Shown here in pieces: positions 50,657 to 61,127 of a DNA stretch of 64,000 nucleotides. The stretch is from Aquabacterium sp. (GTDB taxonomy: Bacteria > Pseudomonadota > Gammaproteobacteria > Burkholderiales > Burkholderiaceae_C): NCBI GenBank assembly GCA_030654395.1, contig JAURXM010000076.1, forward strand, positions 52,757 through 116,756. Reading direction: 5' to 3'. The notes beneath the pieces were generated by a model, which saw only the letters and a program-made list of their open reading frames with translations, ran no database searches and was not told where the DNA came from. Positions within the stretch are counted from its first letter, which is position 1, and the number at the start of each line of letters is the position of its first letter. The position numbers and the translations under genes were made by a program.

Positions 50657-51145
50657 ATGACGATTTTCCGCAATTTGCTGGCTTTTGTCGCAGTGTCACT
50701 GGCACTAACCGGCTGCCTGAACTCCTCGGGCGCCCCACAAAGCTCTTTCACGCTGCTGGACGGCTCGTCGCGGACCACTGCCGACCTCAAAGGCAAAGTG
50801 GCGCTGATTAACTTTTGGGCGACTAGTTGTACCACCTGCGTCGCGGAGATGCCCATGCTGGTGAGCACCTACGAGAAGTTCCGCGGCCGCGGCTACGAAA
50901 CCATCGCAGTCGCGATGAGCTATGACCCGCCAAGCTACGTTGTCAACTTCGCGCAGACTCGCAAGCTGCCGTTTCCAGTAGCCATCGACAACACCGGCAT
51001 GGTGGCCAAGGCCTGGGGTGATGTGAACGTCACACCGACAACCTTCCTCGTGAACAAGCGAGGGGAGATCGTCAAGCGCTTTGTAGGTAAGCCGGACTTC
51101 GCTGAACTTCATCAACTTATCGACCAGCTGCTCTCTGAAAGCTGA
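50657..51145 (+). CDS. TlpA/ResA-like thioredoxin lipoprotein
   Basis: 162 aa. Lipobox LTGC in the N-terminus (LLAFVAVSLALTGCLNSSG). Thioredoxin fold with CTTC in FWATSCTTCVAEMPML and cis-Pro in NVTPTTFLVNK. Membrane-anchored periplasmic reductant, probably for cytochrome c or exported proteins. Co-directional with the pbr genes. Confidence 0.87.
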   Translation: MTIFRNLLAFVAVSLALTGCLNSSGAPQSSFTLLDGSSRTTADLKGKVALINFWATSCTTCVAEMPMLVSTYEKFRGRGYETIAVAMSYDPPSYVVNFAQTRKLPFPVAIDNTGMVAKAWGDVNVTPTTFLVNKRGEIVKRFVGKPDFAELHQLIDQLLSES

Positions 51146-51177
51146 GCGGGCTCATTTTTCTCACCAACATTTCAATC

Positions 51178-51816
51178 ATGATCAAAAGACGCACTTTTTG
51201 CAGCTTCGCTGTCCCAATAACCCTCTCCGCCCATACCGCCGCGCGCGCCCAGGAACAGTTTGCTGAAGGCAAGCACTACCTGGGGGTTTCTCCACGCCAG
51301 CCAACCAAGGACCCGAAGCAGGTCGAGGTGCTGGAGTTTTTCGCTTATAGCTGCTCGCACTGCAATTCGTTTGAGCCAGCGCTGGAGGCTTGGCTAAAGA
51401 AGTTGCCGCGGGACGTCCAATTTCGCCGCGTGCCGGTCGCCTTCCGCGAGGACTTTGTGATCCATCAGCAGCTCTACATCGCCCTGGAAACGCTTGGTCT
51501 TGTCGAGAAGTTGCATGGAAAAGTGTTCCACGCCATCCACGCAGAGAAACAACGCCTCGCTACCCCCGGAGACATCGCTGACTTCGGGTCAAAGAACGGC
51601 GTTGATGGCAAACGCCTCGTGGAAACCATGAACTCCTTCAGCGTCGCCGGCAAGATCAAGCAAGCAACCACGCTTGCCGGGGGCTACAAGATCGAAGGTA
51701 CTCCGTCGCTGGGCGTGGATGGTAGGTGGCTCACCTCCGGTTCACTGGCCGGCACCAACCCGCGCTCACTGCTTGTGGTCGACCACTTGATAGCGCTGGC
51801 CAAAAAGGCGCGCTAG
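51178..51816 (+). CDS. dsbA: DsbA-type thiol:disulfide oxidoreductase
   Basis: 212 aa. Signal peptide (IKRRTFCSFAVPITLSAHTA). Motif CSHC in FFAYSCSHCNSFEP, close to DsbA CPHC. cis-Pro IEGTPSLGVDGRW. Second DsbA-like protein in the transposon, alongside the CETC protein at 37.8 kb. Confidence 0.87.
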   Translation: MIKRRTFCSFAVPITLSAHTAARAQEQFAEGKHYLGVSPRQPTKDPKQVEVLEFFAYSCSHCNSFEPALEAWLKKLPRDVQFRRVPVAFREDFVIHQQLYIALETLGLVEKLHGKVFHAIHAEKQRLATPGDIADFGSKNGVDGKRLVETMNSFSVAGKIKQATTLAGGYKIEGTPSLGVDGRWLTSGSLAGTNPRSLLVVDHLIALAKKAR

Positions 51817-51829
51817 GCACAGCGGTGTG

Positions 51830-52114
51830 CTACCTGAGTGCTGTCTCGTAGACGATCTGCCATGTCTTGCCCCGGCGCTCCCAATACTGACGAATTGTCC
51901 GGTAACCGCGCAGGCTATCCACCACTTCGGCGAAGGTGACGACACGGACCTGCGCGTCGTCTGACCAGCCAAGGACAGAAACATCTGAAAGTCGGACGGC
52001 CCGCCCTGCGAGGCGGGTCACCTCCTGCTGTAGTTGCTGTTGATGGTCCTTGAGCTGCTTGCCGTCCGCAGCAAAATCAGCTGCGTAGTGAGACAGAAGG
52101 CCGGTGGTCGCCAT
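51830..52114 (-). CDS. NTF2-like fragment, probably remnant
   Basis: 94 aa. The C-terminal part VSVLGWSDDAQVRVVTFAEV and GYRTIRQYWERRGKTWQIVY is the NTF2-like tail found at the end of L,D-transpeptidase-family proteins. The catalytic domain is absent, so this looks like a decayed 3' end, though it is still open. Confidence 0.5.
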   Translation of the reverse strand: MATTGLLSHYAADFAADGKQLKDHQQQLQQEVTRLAGRAVRLSDVSVLGWSDDAQVRVVTFAEVVDSLRGYRTIRQYWERRGKTWQIVYETALR

Positions 52115-52428
52115 GACAGCAATGAATTAAGGTCTCCAAGGCCCGCTTCATCGCTTTCATCTCTGACATTCTCTCGTTGAGATCAGCCACATGCTTGAGC
52201 GCGATCTTTCGAACATCGATGCTTGAACGTCTTCGGTTTTGCCAAAGTTTGAGCAGCTCCGCAATTTCGGTCATGCTGAAGCCCAAGTCCCTGGAGCGCT
52301 TGATAAAGCGCAGTGTAGGAATCTCTTTGGCGGTGTACTGGCGGTACCCTGAGTCCGTTCGGTCCACGCTGGGCAGAAGACCCAGCCACTCGTAATACCG
52401 CACCAATTTTCCGGAAACATCGGATTAC
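52077..52428 (-). pseudogene. Truncated CueR-like MerR-family regulator
   Basis: Reads DVSGKLVRYYEWLGLLPSVD and then RTDSGYRQYTAKEIPTLRFI and ends in LIHCCHGDHRPSV, the copper-sensor loop pattern. An in-frame TAA sits before DVSGK, so the usual start (MxIGExA) is missing. The frame overlaps the previous fragment by 38 bp. Remnant of a copper-resistance regulator. Confidence 0.65.
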
Positions 52429-52430
52429 CT

Positions 52431-52798
52431 CCGCATTCCCATATTGGTCAGCTCTTCCGTCATGGACTGCACGAAGATGCAGCCCATGGCGGGTTTATCT
52501 CACTGGACAACCGGTTTTATCATTTCAACCTTGCAACAGGAGTTTTTCATGAGGCAAATCGCAATTGCTTCTCTCCGAAGATGGATGATATGAAGAACAT
52601 GGACCGCGTGATCGCAAGCCGGTCGCGCGAGTGCTCACTGTGGGTTCTTGTCGTATTTGGTCTGCCCAACTTGCACTAAGCGGGCTTGCGCGAAGCGGAA
52701 CTATTTATCGTGCCTGTTCATCGAATCACCATGATGAACTACGACCTTCAGGTGTTCGATCTGTCACATGCCGAACTGCGGAAAATAGCGAGGAAATC
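52431..52798. other. Region with gene debris
   Basis: No intact gene. Short protein-like pieces occur (MRQIAIASLRRWMI at 52549) and an open frame without RBS. It separates the dsbA group from the PII-like group. Confidence 0.35.
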
Positions 52799-53128
52799 AT
52801 GAACTTCAAATATGTCGTCGCAATTGTCCCGCCCGAGGCCGTGAAGTCGCTGGAAGCAAGACTCAGGCGCATTGGCGTCGGGGGGGGCACGCTGACCAAG
52901 GTCAAGGGTTTCGGCGAGTACAAGAACTTTTATACCCCCGACTTGCTCAGCGACCATACCCGGGTGGAGATCTTCACGGAGGAATTGAAAGTGGAGCCGC
53001 TGCTCGACGCCCTGTTGGAGATCGGACGTTCCGACATCGCCGGCTCAGGAGTCGTGGCGGTGATCCCCGTGGACAGGTTCCTCCATCTTCGCACCGGAAC
53101 CGAGGTCTTGCCTGTCCCGTCGACTTGA
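52799..53128 (+). CDS. PII-like (nitrogen-regulatory-protein-fold) protein
   Basis: 109 aa. MNFKYVVAIVPPEAVKSLEA, RRIGVGGGTLTKVKGFGEYK and VEIFTEELKVEPLLDALLEI, ending GSGVVAVIPVDRFLHLRTG. The ferredoxin-like PII fold is clear; the T-loop is replaced by GEYKNFYTPDLLSDH, so not GlnB itself. PII-like proteins in metal clusters are proposed metal or nucleotide sensors. GAGGAAATC precedes the ATG. Confidence 0.75.
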   Translation: MNFKYVVAIVPPEAVKSLEARLRRIGVGGGTLTKVKGFGEYKNFYTPDLLSDHTRVEIFTEELKVEPLLDALLEIGRSDIAGSGVVAVIPVDRFLHLRTGTEVLPVPST

Positions 53129-53201
53129 AAGTTCAGCTAGCCGGCGCACGCAAAGGGGTTCGCCCCTTCCCGCGACGCCCCCGGTCTCAAAGGAGAAAGA
53201 C

Positions 53202-53456
53202 ATGAAATGCGATTTGAAAACGATGGTGAAGATGGCGGTCTGGTTAGGTATTGGCCTGGCGGTCGCCTACTTCGCGTTTCCCGCAGCCCACGCGTTCGTT
53301 CTGGCCAGTGCACCCCTTCTGCTGGTGCTCATCTGCCCGGTAGCGATGTTCTTCATGATGAAGGGCATGAATGGCAGCAAGCAGGATGAGAGCGCCAAGC
53401 CCGACGAAAGCAAGGCGAAATCCGGAATCCGCGAGGCCGATCCGGACAAGGCTTAG
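53202..53456 (+). CDS. DUF2933-type small membrane protein
   Basis: 84 aa, two helices (VKMAVWLGIGLAVAYFAFPA and VLASAPLLLVLICPVAMFFM) and a charged C-terminus. Matches the DUF2933 pattern (HAF, CPxxMxFMMK). Such proteins often lie beside copper or mercury genes. Role unknown. Confidence 0.7.
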   Translation: MKCDLKTMVKMAVWLGIGLAVAYFAFPAAHAFVLASAPLLLVLICPVAMFFMMKGMNGSKQDESAKPDESKAKSGIREADPDKA

Positions 53457-53504
53457 CGGCCGGCAGCACATTCCACCCACTCTGGATTCAAGCGAGGCCT
53501 TCAA

Positions 53505-54101
53505 ATGTCACACGCGGCAACCCTTCCAGACCCCGCACGCCGCGTGTGGCTCACGGCAGCTTGTACCGCTGGCGGCGCGGGCATAGTCGCAACAAGCGTT
53601 CCCTTCGTGGTCTCCATGGCCCCCAGCGAGCGCGCGCGGGCATTCGGAGCGCCTGTGGAGGTCAATGTTGGGCCCATCAAGCCAGGCGAGCTACAGACCG
53701 TGGAGTGGCGCGGCAAGCCAGTGTGGGTGCTGCGCCGCACCACGTACATGCTCGAGTCCTTGCGCAGCCACGACGACTTGCTCAGCGACCCGCGGTCGGG
53801 CCGTCTGGGGCAGCAGCCGGTCTATGCCCGCAACGACCTGCGTTCGGTCAAGCCGGACATCGCCGTACTGGTAGCGATCTGCACCCACCTGGGTTGCATC
53901 CCGACCTTCAGACCAGAACCCGGTGCCGCCGACATCGGCGCGTCATGGCCGGGCGGCTTCTATTGCCCCTGCCATGGATCGAAGTTCGATCTCGCGGGCC
54001 GGGTCTTCAAGAACGTGCCCGCTCCCAGCAACCTCGAGGTGCCTCCACACCACTACTCCGGGGAGTCGACGCTGCTCATCGGCGCGGGACCCGGGGCCTG
54101 A
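53505..54101 (+). CDS. petA: Rieske iron-sulfur protein, orphan
   Basis: 198 aa. Resembles the UCR_Fe-S subunit of the bc1 complex: twin-Arg N-terminus (PARRVWLTAACTAGG), then cluster ligands CTHLGC and CPCHGS. Also VWVLRRTTYMLESL, as in bacterial PetA. No cytochrome b or c1 gene is nearby, so it cannot form a bc1 complex by itself from this locus. Could use host partners or do another redox job. Confidence 0.87.
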   Translation: MSHAATLPDPARRVWLTAACTAGGAGIVATSVPFVVSMAPSERARAFGAPVEVNVGPIKPGELQTVEWRGKPVWVLRRTTYMLESLRSHDDLLSDPRSGRLGQQPVYARNDLRSVKPDIAVLVAICTHLGCIPTFRPEPGAADIGASWPGGFYCPCHGSKFDLAGRVFKNVPAPSNLEVPPHHYSGESTLLIGAGPGA

Positions 54102-54165
54102 TCCCCAACCAGGAGGCGCTAAGCCGTTCATGCACTTCCCCATCAACCAAGAAGGATTTACATGC

Positions 54166-54303
54166 TCAGTAGAAAAGCGCAAGGGCCAGTGGCAAAAGAC
54201 AACAGGAAAACACCAACGAGATCAGCACCACACCGTCTAACGTGAACGCTGAGTCACCATCGTCCTCAACGGGCTGCACTCGGGATTCAGTATTGGTAGT
54301 CAT
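54166..54303 (-). CDS. Hidden 45-aa membrane protein
   Basis: ATG at 54303 after GGAGTTAACC. MTTNTESRVQPVEDDGDSAF, then LDGVVLISLVFSCCLLPLAL: an acidic N-terminus and one helix with a CC pair. Convergent with petA. No recognised family; good RBS and membrane character support it. Confidence 0.5.
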   Translation of the reverse strand: MTTNTESRVQPVEDDGDSAFTLDGVVLISLVFSCCLLPLALALFY

Positions 54304-54430
54304 AGGTTAACTCCGCGGCTGTAGTAGCCACGGGACAGCATAAGACCGTAGCCGGATACGGTGTCAAGGGGACGAAGGAATCAAGGTTGATGGCCCATTC
54401 GGAAGTCGGCAACGCGGGACGCTCTCTCTT

Positions 54431-54841
54431 TTATTTGATGCTCGCGCTGTGTGCCAAGGATTCAATGATGGGGCAACACACTGCGGCGGGGCCGGCTTCA
54501 CATTGCTGCACCAGATTTTTCAGTGTTGATCGAATGCGCTTCAGATCGGTAATCCTTTCCTCCACAAGTTGCAGCTTGCGAACGGCTGCATCGTGCGTTG
54601 GCCCGCACGCATTGGACTGCTCCAGGGCCAGCAGGCCCATGACTTCCTCCAGTGAAAAACCCAGCGCCTGGGCGCGCTTCACGAACCGGACGCGGGCTAT
54701 GGTCGCCTGGTCGTAGTAGCGAAAGCCCCCTAGGGATTTCGGCGGCTCCGTTAGCAGGCCCCGCCGTTGATAAAACCGAATGGTTTCCACATTCACGGCC
54801 GCAGCGGCGGCGACTTTTCCGATGGTTAGTTTTTGAGCCAT
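54431..54841 (-). CDS. merR: MerR mercury-responsive regulator (second copy)
   Basis: 136 aa. HTH TIRFYQRRGLLTEPPKSLGG; mercury-binding Cys in SNACGPTHD, QQCEAGP and AVCCPII. Divergent from merT. Less like the left MerR than either is like family references by eye. Confidence 0.92.
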   Translation of the reverse strand: MAQKLTIGKVAAAAAVNVETIRFYQRRGLLTEPPKSLGGFRYYDQATIARVRFVKRAQALGFSLEEVMGLLALEQSNACGPTHDAAVRKLQLVEERITDLKRIRSTLKNLVQQCEAGPAAVCCPIIESLAHSASIK

Positions 54842-54870
54842 GAACTTTTACAAATAGGTGCCAAAACCGC

Positions 54871-54901
54871 TTGACTCTGTACCGTAGTACGGAACTTATA
54901 G
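54871..54901 (+). promoter_or_regulatory. mer promoter/operator (second copy)
   Basis: -35 TTGACT (54871-54876), 19-bp spacer CTGTACCGTAGTACGGAAC, -10 TTATAG (54896-54901). The dyad GTAC...GTAC is typical of mer operators. Confidence 0.88.
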
Positions 54902-54929
54902 TAGCTTATCAAACCATTTTTAGGACCCT

Positions 54930-55286
54930 ATGGAACAAGACAAAGTTGCTAAATCGACGCTTATCGGAGGCGGCCTGGCCGCGCTGGCAGCTTCCGCCTG
55001 CTGCCTCGGACCGCTGGTGCTGGTTAGCGTCGGAGTTGGTGGCGCCTGGATTTCCACCCTTGCCAAGCTCGATCCGTTCCGGCCTTACTTCATCGGCATC
55101 GCACTGCTGTGCATGGCGCTGGCCTACCAAAAGATCTATCGGGCACCGGCTGCCGCCGACTGCGCGCCCGGCTCGGCCTGTGCACTTCCGCAGACGAGCT
55201 CCCGGAACCGGGCTCTTTTCTGGATTGTCTCGCTGCTGGTTGGCATCGCGCTTGCCTATCCCTACCTTGTGACGCTTTTGTACTGA
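54930..55286 (+). CDS. merT: MerT mercuric ion transporter (second copy)
   Basis: 118 aa, three helices, ASACCLGP pair in helix 1 and ADCAPGSACAL in the loop. Ends with one base shared with the next start (TGATG). Confidence 0.93.
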   Translation: MEQDKVAKSTLIGGGLAALAASACCLGPLVLVSVGVGGAWISTLAKLDPFRPYFIGIALLCMALAYQKIYRAPAAADCAPGSACALPQTSSRNRALFWIVSLLVGIALAYPYLVTLLY

Positions 55287-55426
55287 TGCCGACTGTGATC
55301 AAAAACACCCTGTTCCGTTGCGCGGCTGGCGCCCTTGCGGCGGCGTTGTTTTTTTACCTGGGCATTCTGGGGTTGTTGCTCTCGATGCAGCGCCTCGGCT
55401 GTTGCCCGATTTTTAATAACTTATGA
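55286..55426 (+). CDS. Small membrane protein with CC motif
   Basis: 46 aa, coupled to merT by a TGATG overlap. CAAGALAAALFFYLGILGLL helix and the end LGCCPIFNNL. The CC pair at a membrane edge recalls MerT/MerF-type mercury carriers, but it has only one clear helix. Confidence 0.6.
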   Translation: MPTVIKNTLFRCAAGALAAALFFYLGILGLLLSMQRLGCCPIFNNL

Positions 55427-55436
55427 AAGGCTAATC

Positions 55437-56087
55437 GTGCTGAACAAAATTACCTTAAAAGCGCGTCTCGGACGAGCATGGCTACCAAGTTTGCTTGCGG
55501 GTATTGCAATACTTGGAATGTCGAACCATGTCCTGGCTTACGACTTTACGAAAATTGAGGAGGCCATTGAAACATTGGCACCAGAAACCGTGCGCGACTG
55601 GGAGCAAAAAGCGCGTAGCGGCGATCTCCTTGCGCAAAACGTGATGGGAATTGCCTACAAGTGCGGCATCGGCGTGAAGCAAGACCATGCACTTTCGATC
55701 AAGTGGTTTCGCCAGGCGGCCAAACAGGGCGAAGCCGACGCGCAGTTCAACCTCGGGCGTCTTTATGCAGGTGAGGTTGACGGGGCGTACAAGAAGGCGC
55801 GTGCTGCTCCTGCAAACGATGCGGAAGCTCTCAAGTGGTATCTAAGCTCCGCAGAGCAGGGCCATACGCAGGCACAGGTCAAGTTGGGAACTTTATATGC
55901 GAAGGGGAGCAATAAAGTGCCGCGCGACCCCATTCAAGGCTACAAATGGATGAGCCTTGCCGCCTCATCAGGAGAGCAGACTGCTAAAAACCTTCTGACA
56001 ACGTCCGCGGCTTCAATGAAACCGGAACAAGTAAGGGAGGCCGAGTCCTTGGTCAAAGAGTGGAAGAGCCGGCGAGTTGCTGGCTGA
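55437..56087 (+). CDS. Sel1-repeat periplasmic protein (first copy)
   Basis: 216 aa, GTG start with AAAGG. Signal peptide (LAGIAILGMSNHVLA), then Sel1-like repeats: AQNVMGIAYKCGIGVKQDHA, AQFNLGRLYAGEVDGAYKKA and AQVKLGTLYAKGS. Sel1 repeats are alpha-solenoid scaffolds for protein contacts. It sits between merT and merP inside the mer operon, where such a gene is not expected. Confidence 0.87.
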   Translation: MLNKITLKARLGRAWLPSLLAGIAILGMSNHVLAYDFTKIEEAIETLAPETVRDWEQKARSGDLLAQNVMGIAYKCGIGVKQDHALSIKWFRQAAKQGEADAQFNLGRLYAGEVDGAYKKARAAPANDAEALKWYLSSAEQGHTQAQVKLGTLYAKGSNKVPRDPIQGYKWMSLAASSGEQTAKNLLTTSAASMKPEQVREAESLVKEWKSRRVAG

Positions 56088-56157
56088 TTCACTCGTCAAT
56101 CGGCGTGGTGGGGCCGCCACTTCTGTCCTACGCTCTATCAACTATTTAAGGAAACAT

Positions 56158-58115
<1,958 letters not shown>

Positions 58116-58156
58116 ATGCACACGGACGCCAAATGCTAATGCACAAGCTCGGCTAG

Positions 58157-58780
58157 ATGGTGCGCGCTGGTCGCACGGCTGGGATAGCCGTGCTGCTGGC
58201 TACCTGCCTGCTGCAGACAGCGCTTGCGTATGACTCGGCAAAGCTGGAGGACGCGCTTGACTCGTTGAGCGCGGCAAGCTTTCCCGCTTGGAAGAAGCGG
58301 GCGCGAGCGGGAGACCCGGTTGCGCAGAACGTCGTTGGCATGGCCTGCAAGTACGGCGAAGTGACTGCACAGAATCCTTCTTCATCACTCCACTGGTTTT
58401 TGAAGGCGGCGCGCCAAGGGGATGCGGATGCACAGTTTAATCTGGGCCGCATTTATGGCAAAGCCACCGGCTCTGTTTATGGAAAGCAGCGCGCTGCGCC
58501 TCAGGACGACGTCGCGGCCGCCCATTGGTACCAAAGCGCGGCTGAACAGGACTATGGACCGGCCCAGCGCAACTTGGCAGACATGTACGCGGAAGGAAGC
58601 CAGACTATTCCCCGCGACCGTACACGGGCTGTCTTCTGGTTGAAGCGGGCGGCTGCGGCAGGCGATCTGGCTGCATCCCGGCTGGCGGAAAAACTGGGAA
58701 ATGAGCTGACTGCCTTCGAGAAACAGGGTTTCCAGACGATGGAGACTCAGTGGTCGCAGCGCCGCCATATTTCTCCGTAA
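58157..58780 (+). CDS. Sel1-repeat periplasmic protein (second copy)
   Basis: 207 aa. Signal peptide (AVLLATCLLQTALA), then AQNVVGMACKYGEVTAQNPS, AQFNLGRIYGKATGSVYGKQ and AQRNLADMYAEGSQTIPRDR. Clearly paralogous to the copy at 55.4 kb (same order: YDSAK/FTK, W.K.AR.GD..AQNV.G). Directly after merA. Confidence 0.87.
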   Translation: MVRAGRTAGIAVLLATCLLQTALAYDSAKLEDALDSLSAASFPAWKKRARAGDPVAQNVVGMACKYGEVTAQNPSSSLHWFLKAARQGDADAQFNLGRIYGKATGSVYGKQRAAPQDDVAAAHWYQSAAEQDYGPAQRNLADMYAEGSQTIPRDRTRAVFWLKRAAAAGDLAASRLAEKLGNELTAFEKQGFQTMETQWSQRRHISP

Positions 58781-58843
58781 TGACCTCGGCGGGAGCCAAG
58801 CGCTTCTGGTAACAAAAATCAACGCTTATTGACAGAGTTCCGC

Positions 58844-58874
58844 TTGCGGTTGTACCGCAGTACGGGGCGACACT
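58844..58874 (+). promoter_or_regulatory. Degenerate mer-type operator
   Basis: Aligned base for base with the 54871 promoter: TTGCGG for TTGACT, TGTACCGCAGTACGG for TGTACCGTAGTACGG, and GACACT at the -10. The dyad is kept but the -35 and -10 are weak. It lies 59 bp upstream of the 58933 gene. Confidence 0.55.
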
Positions 58875-58932
58875 GGTTTGAGGATCGTAGAAACGCCGTG
58901 CCCGAACCGACAACTTAAAAAAGGTCAATCCA

Positions 58933-59217
58933 ATGGATGAAATCAGTAATACACAGAAAAAACCGAATGGTGTTGTAACGACTACAGCTAAGAATTCTTC
59001 TTCTTTGTTTATTCTGTTTGCAGGGCTACACGTTCTGTGTTGCGGCCTTCCCCTGCTTCTTCTTTCCGGCGTGTCATTCCAGTTTTTGTTGCCGACCTGG
59101 TCAATTGCGGGAGGTATCCTGGTGGTGCTCGGGATCGTCGGCTTTGCCTGGTACGCCAAACGGGGCTGTGCCACCTGTCCGCGTAACGAGGCGGGCGCAT
59201 GCGCCATGAAAAGGTAG
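58933..59217 (+). CDS. MerF/MerT-like small membrane protein
   Basis: 94 aa, two helices. FAGLHVLCCGLPLLLLSGVS has a CC pair in helix 1 as in MerF/MerT; RGCATCPRNEAGACAM gives a Cys-rich C-terminus. Probably mercury transport, but the sequence is not a clean MerF. Possible control by the preceding degenerate mer operator. Confidence 0.65.
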   Translation: MDEISNTQKKPNGVVTTTAKNSSSLFILFAGLHVLCCGLPLLLLSGVSFQFLLPTWSIAGGILVVLGIVGFAWYAKRGCATCPRNEAGACAMKR

Positions 59218-59271
59218 CGCTGCCGCTCAGAGACAGCACGCCCCTGTCAGTCGCCGGAAAAAGGGAAGCTC

Positions 59272-59540
59272 ATGTCTCAAAAGTTATTGGCCAAGCAGCG
59301 TGCGGTGGTCACTGGAGCCAGCTCCGGGATCGGTGAAGCAATAGCCAGAGCACTTGCGGAGGCTGGCGCGTCGGTCATTGTCAACTACCACTCCCACCAA
59401 GAATCGGCAGTACGCATCATGAATGACATTCGGGAGCGCGGCGGCGTCGCCTTTGCTGTCGAGGGGGACGTATCTAAACCGGAAAGCTGCGTACGCCTGT
59501 TTGAAGCGGCGCAGTTGCAACTGGACGGGGTTTACAAGCA
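59272..59540 (+). pseudogene. Truncated short-chain dehydrogenase (SDR)
   Basis: MSQKLLAKQRAVVTGASSGI and then GEAIARALAEAGASVIVNYH is the NAD-binding half of a glucose-1-dehydrogenase-type SDR (TGASSGIGEAIA). After FEAAQLQLD the homology ends and the frame continues into unrelated sequence; the NNAG and YxxxK motifs are absent. Fragment. Confidence 0.8.
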
Positions 59541-59780
59541 TTCACTCACCTCGCGCTCATCAACAACGCGATTCATCTCCAGCTTCACGAAGCGGGGGGA
59601 ATGGCTGCGCTCGCCGGCAACAACGCCGATCGTGCGACGCGGGCTGCTGCGATGGCCGACCCGGCGCGGTAACCCGGGAAGCCAACGCATCGTCGATCCA
59701 GATATCCCGCCACCACCCGTCCACCCTGGACCTGAACATACCTGCAGTGGTAACACCCAATCAACCTCCGGAGGGCTGAA

Positions 59781-61127
59781 ATGACGAAGCAATATGACCT
59801 GGTAGTGATAGGCACTGGGACTGCTGCGATGACCGCGGCCATGCGCGTGCGAGCCGCGGGATGGACCGTCGCGATCATTGACCATCGGCCCTTTGGAGGG
59901 ACTTGCGCATTGCGCGGATGCGACCCCAAGAAAATGCTGATTGGCGGTGCCGATGCATTCGATCACGCGCGCCGCATGCACGGCAAGGGTGTGACGGGGG
60001 ACCTTCAGATCGACTGGCAGAAACTAATGGCGTTCAAGCGCACGTTCACCGACCCAGTACCTGAGAAGATGGAGCAGCGATACCGCGAAAAAGGAATCGA
60101 CGCGTACCACGGGAAAGCGCGATTTCTGGGCAGAAACACGGTGCAGGTCGCAGGTGACGTCCTCGAAGGCAAGCACATCCTGCTGGCGTCTGGAGCCGAG
60201 CCGATCAAGCTGAACATCCCCGGTGAACTGCACATGATGGACAACGACGGTTTCCTTGCGTTGGAAGCGCTGCCCAAGCGCATCGCCCTGGTGGGCGGGG
60301 GTTACATCGCCGCCGAGTTTTCGCACGTCGCGGCGCGTGCCGGGGCCAAGGTCACGATCCTGCAGCATGGGGCGCGGATGCTCAAGGAATTCGACCCTGA
60401 CCTGGTGGGCTGGTTGATGGCTTCATTCGACGCGCTTGGCATCGATGTACAGACCAATACCAGCGTGGAACGCATTGAGAAAACGCCGGGGGGCTACCAG
60501 GTCTTTTCCACGATGGACGGCAAGCAGTCGATGGTCGAGGCAGACCTGGTGGTTCATGCGGCAGGGCGCGCGCCCGCCTTTGATGATCTTGATCTTGACG
60601 CTGCTGGTGTTGAGACCGAGAAGGGCCAGCTGAAGCTCAATGAGTTCCTGCAGAGCGTGTTGAATCCTTCGGTGTACGCAGCGGGTGACGCTGCCCGGAT
60701 GGGTCCACCACTGACACCTGTCTCAAGTCATGACGCGAAAGTCGTCGCAGCCAATTTGCTCAAGGGAAACCACCAGAAGGCCAACTACAAGGGTGTCCCC
60801 AGCGTTGCCTTCACCATTCCTCCCATTGCGACCGTGGGTCTGAGCGAAGCCAAGGCAAAGGAGAAGGGGGTGAAGGTCCGGATACAGACCGAGCGAGCCC
60901 CCACCTGGTTTACCGCCCGCCAGCAGGCGGAACCGGTCTACGGCTACAAGATTTTGATTGACGATGAAACCGACCTCATCCTGGGTGCCCATTTGGTGGG
61001 GCCGCATGTGGACGAGGTGATCAACATCTTTGCGTTGGCCATCCGGCATGGTCTGACGACCGAGAACCTCAAGACCACCATGTTTGCCTATCCGACAGGC
61101 GCGTCGGATATCGGATCAATGTTGTAG
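59781..61127 (+). CDS. FAD/NAD(P)-dependent disulfide oxidoreductase
   Basis: 448 aa. Pyridine-nucleotide disulfide oxidoreductase (class I, MerA/GorA/LpdA superfamily): FAD motif VIGTGTAAMTAAMRVRAAGW, redox motif GGTCALRGCDPKKML, NAD region ALVGGGYIAAEFSH, and YAAGDAARMG. The C-terminal active-site His-Glu of LpdA (HPxxxE) is missing; the sequence reads HGLTTENLKTTMFAYPTG. Substrate unknown. RBS GGAGGGCTGAA. Confidence 0.87.
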   Translation: MTKQYDLVVIGTGTAAMTAAMRVRAAGWTVAIIDHRPFGGTCALRGCDPKKMLIGGADAFDHARRMHGKGVTGDLQIDWQKLMAFKRTFTDPVPEKMEQRYREKGIDAYHGKARFLGRNTVQVAGDVLEGKHILLASGAEPIKLNIPGELHMMDNDGFLALEALPKRIALVGGGYIAAEFSHVAARAGAKVTILQHGARMLKEFDPDLVGWLMASFDALGIDVQTNTSVERIEKTPGGYQVFSTMDGKQSMVEADLVVHAAGRAPAFDDLDLDAAGVETEKGQLKLNEFLQSVLNPSVYAAGDAARMGPPLTPVSSHDAKVVAANLLKGNHQKANYKGVPSVAFTIPPIATVGLSEAKAKEKGVKVRIQTERAPTWFTARQQAEPVYGYKILIDDETDLILGAHLVGPHVDEVINIFALAIRHGLTTENLKTTMFAYPTGASDIGSML

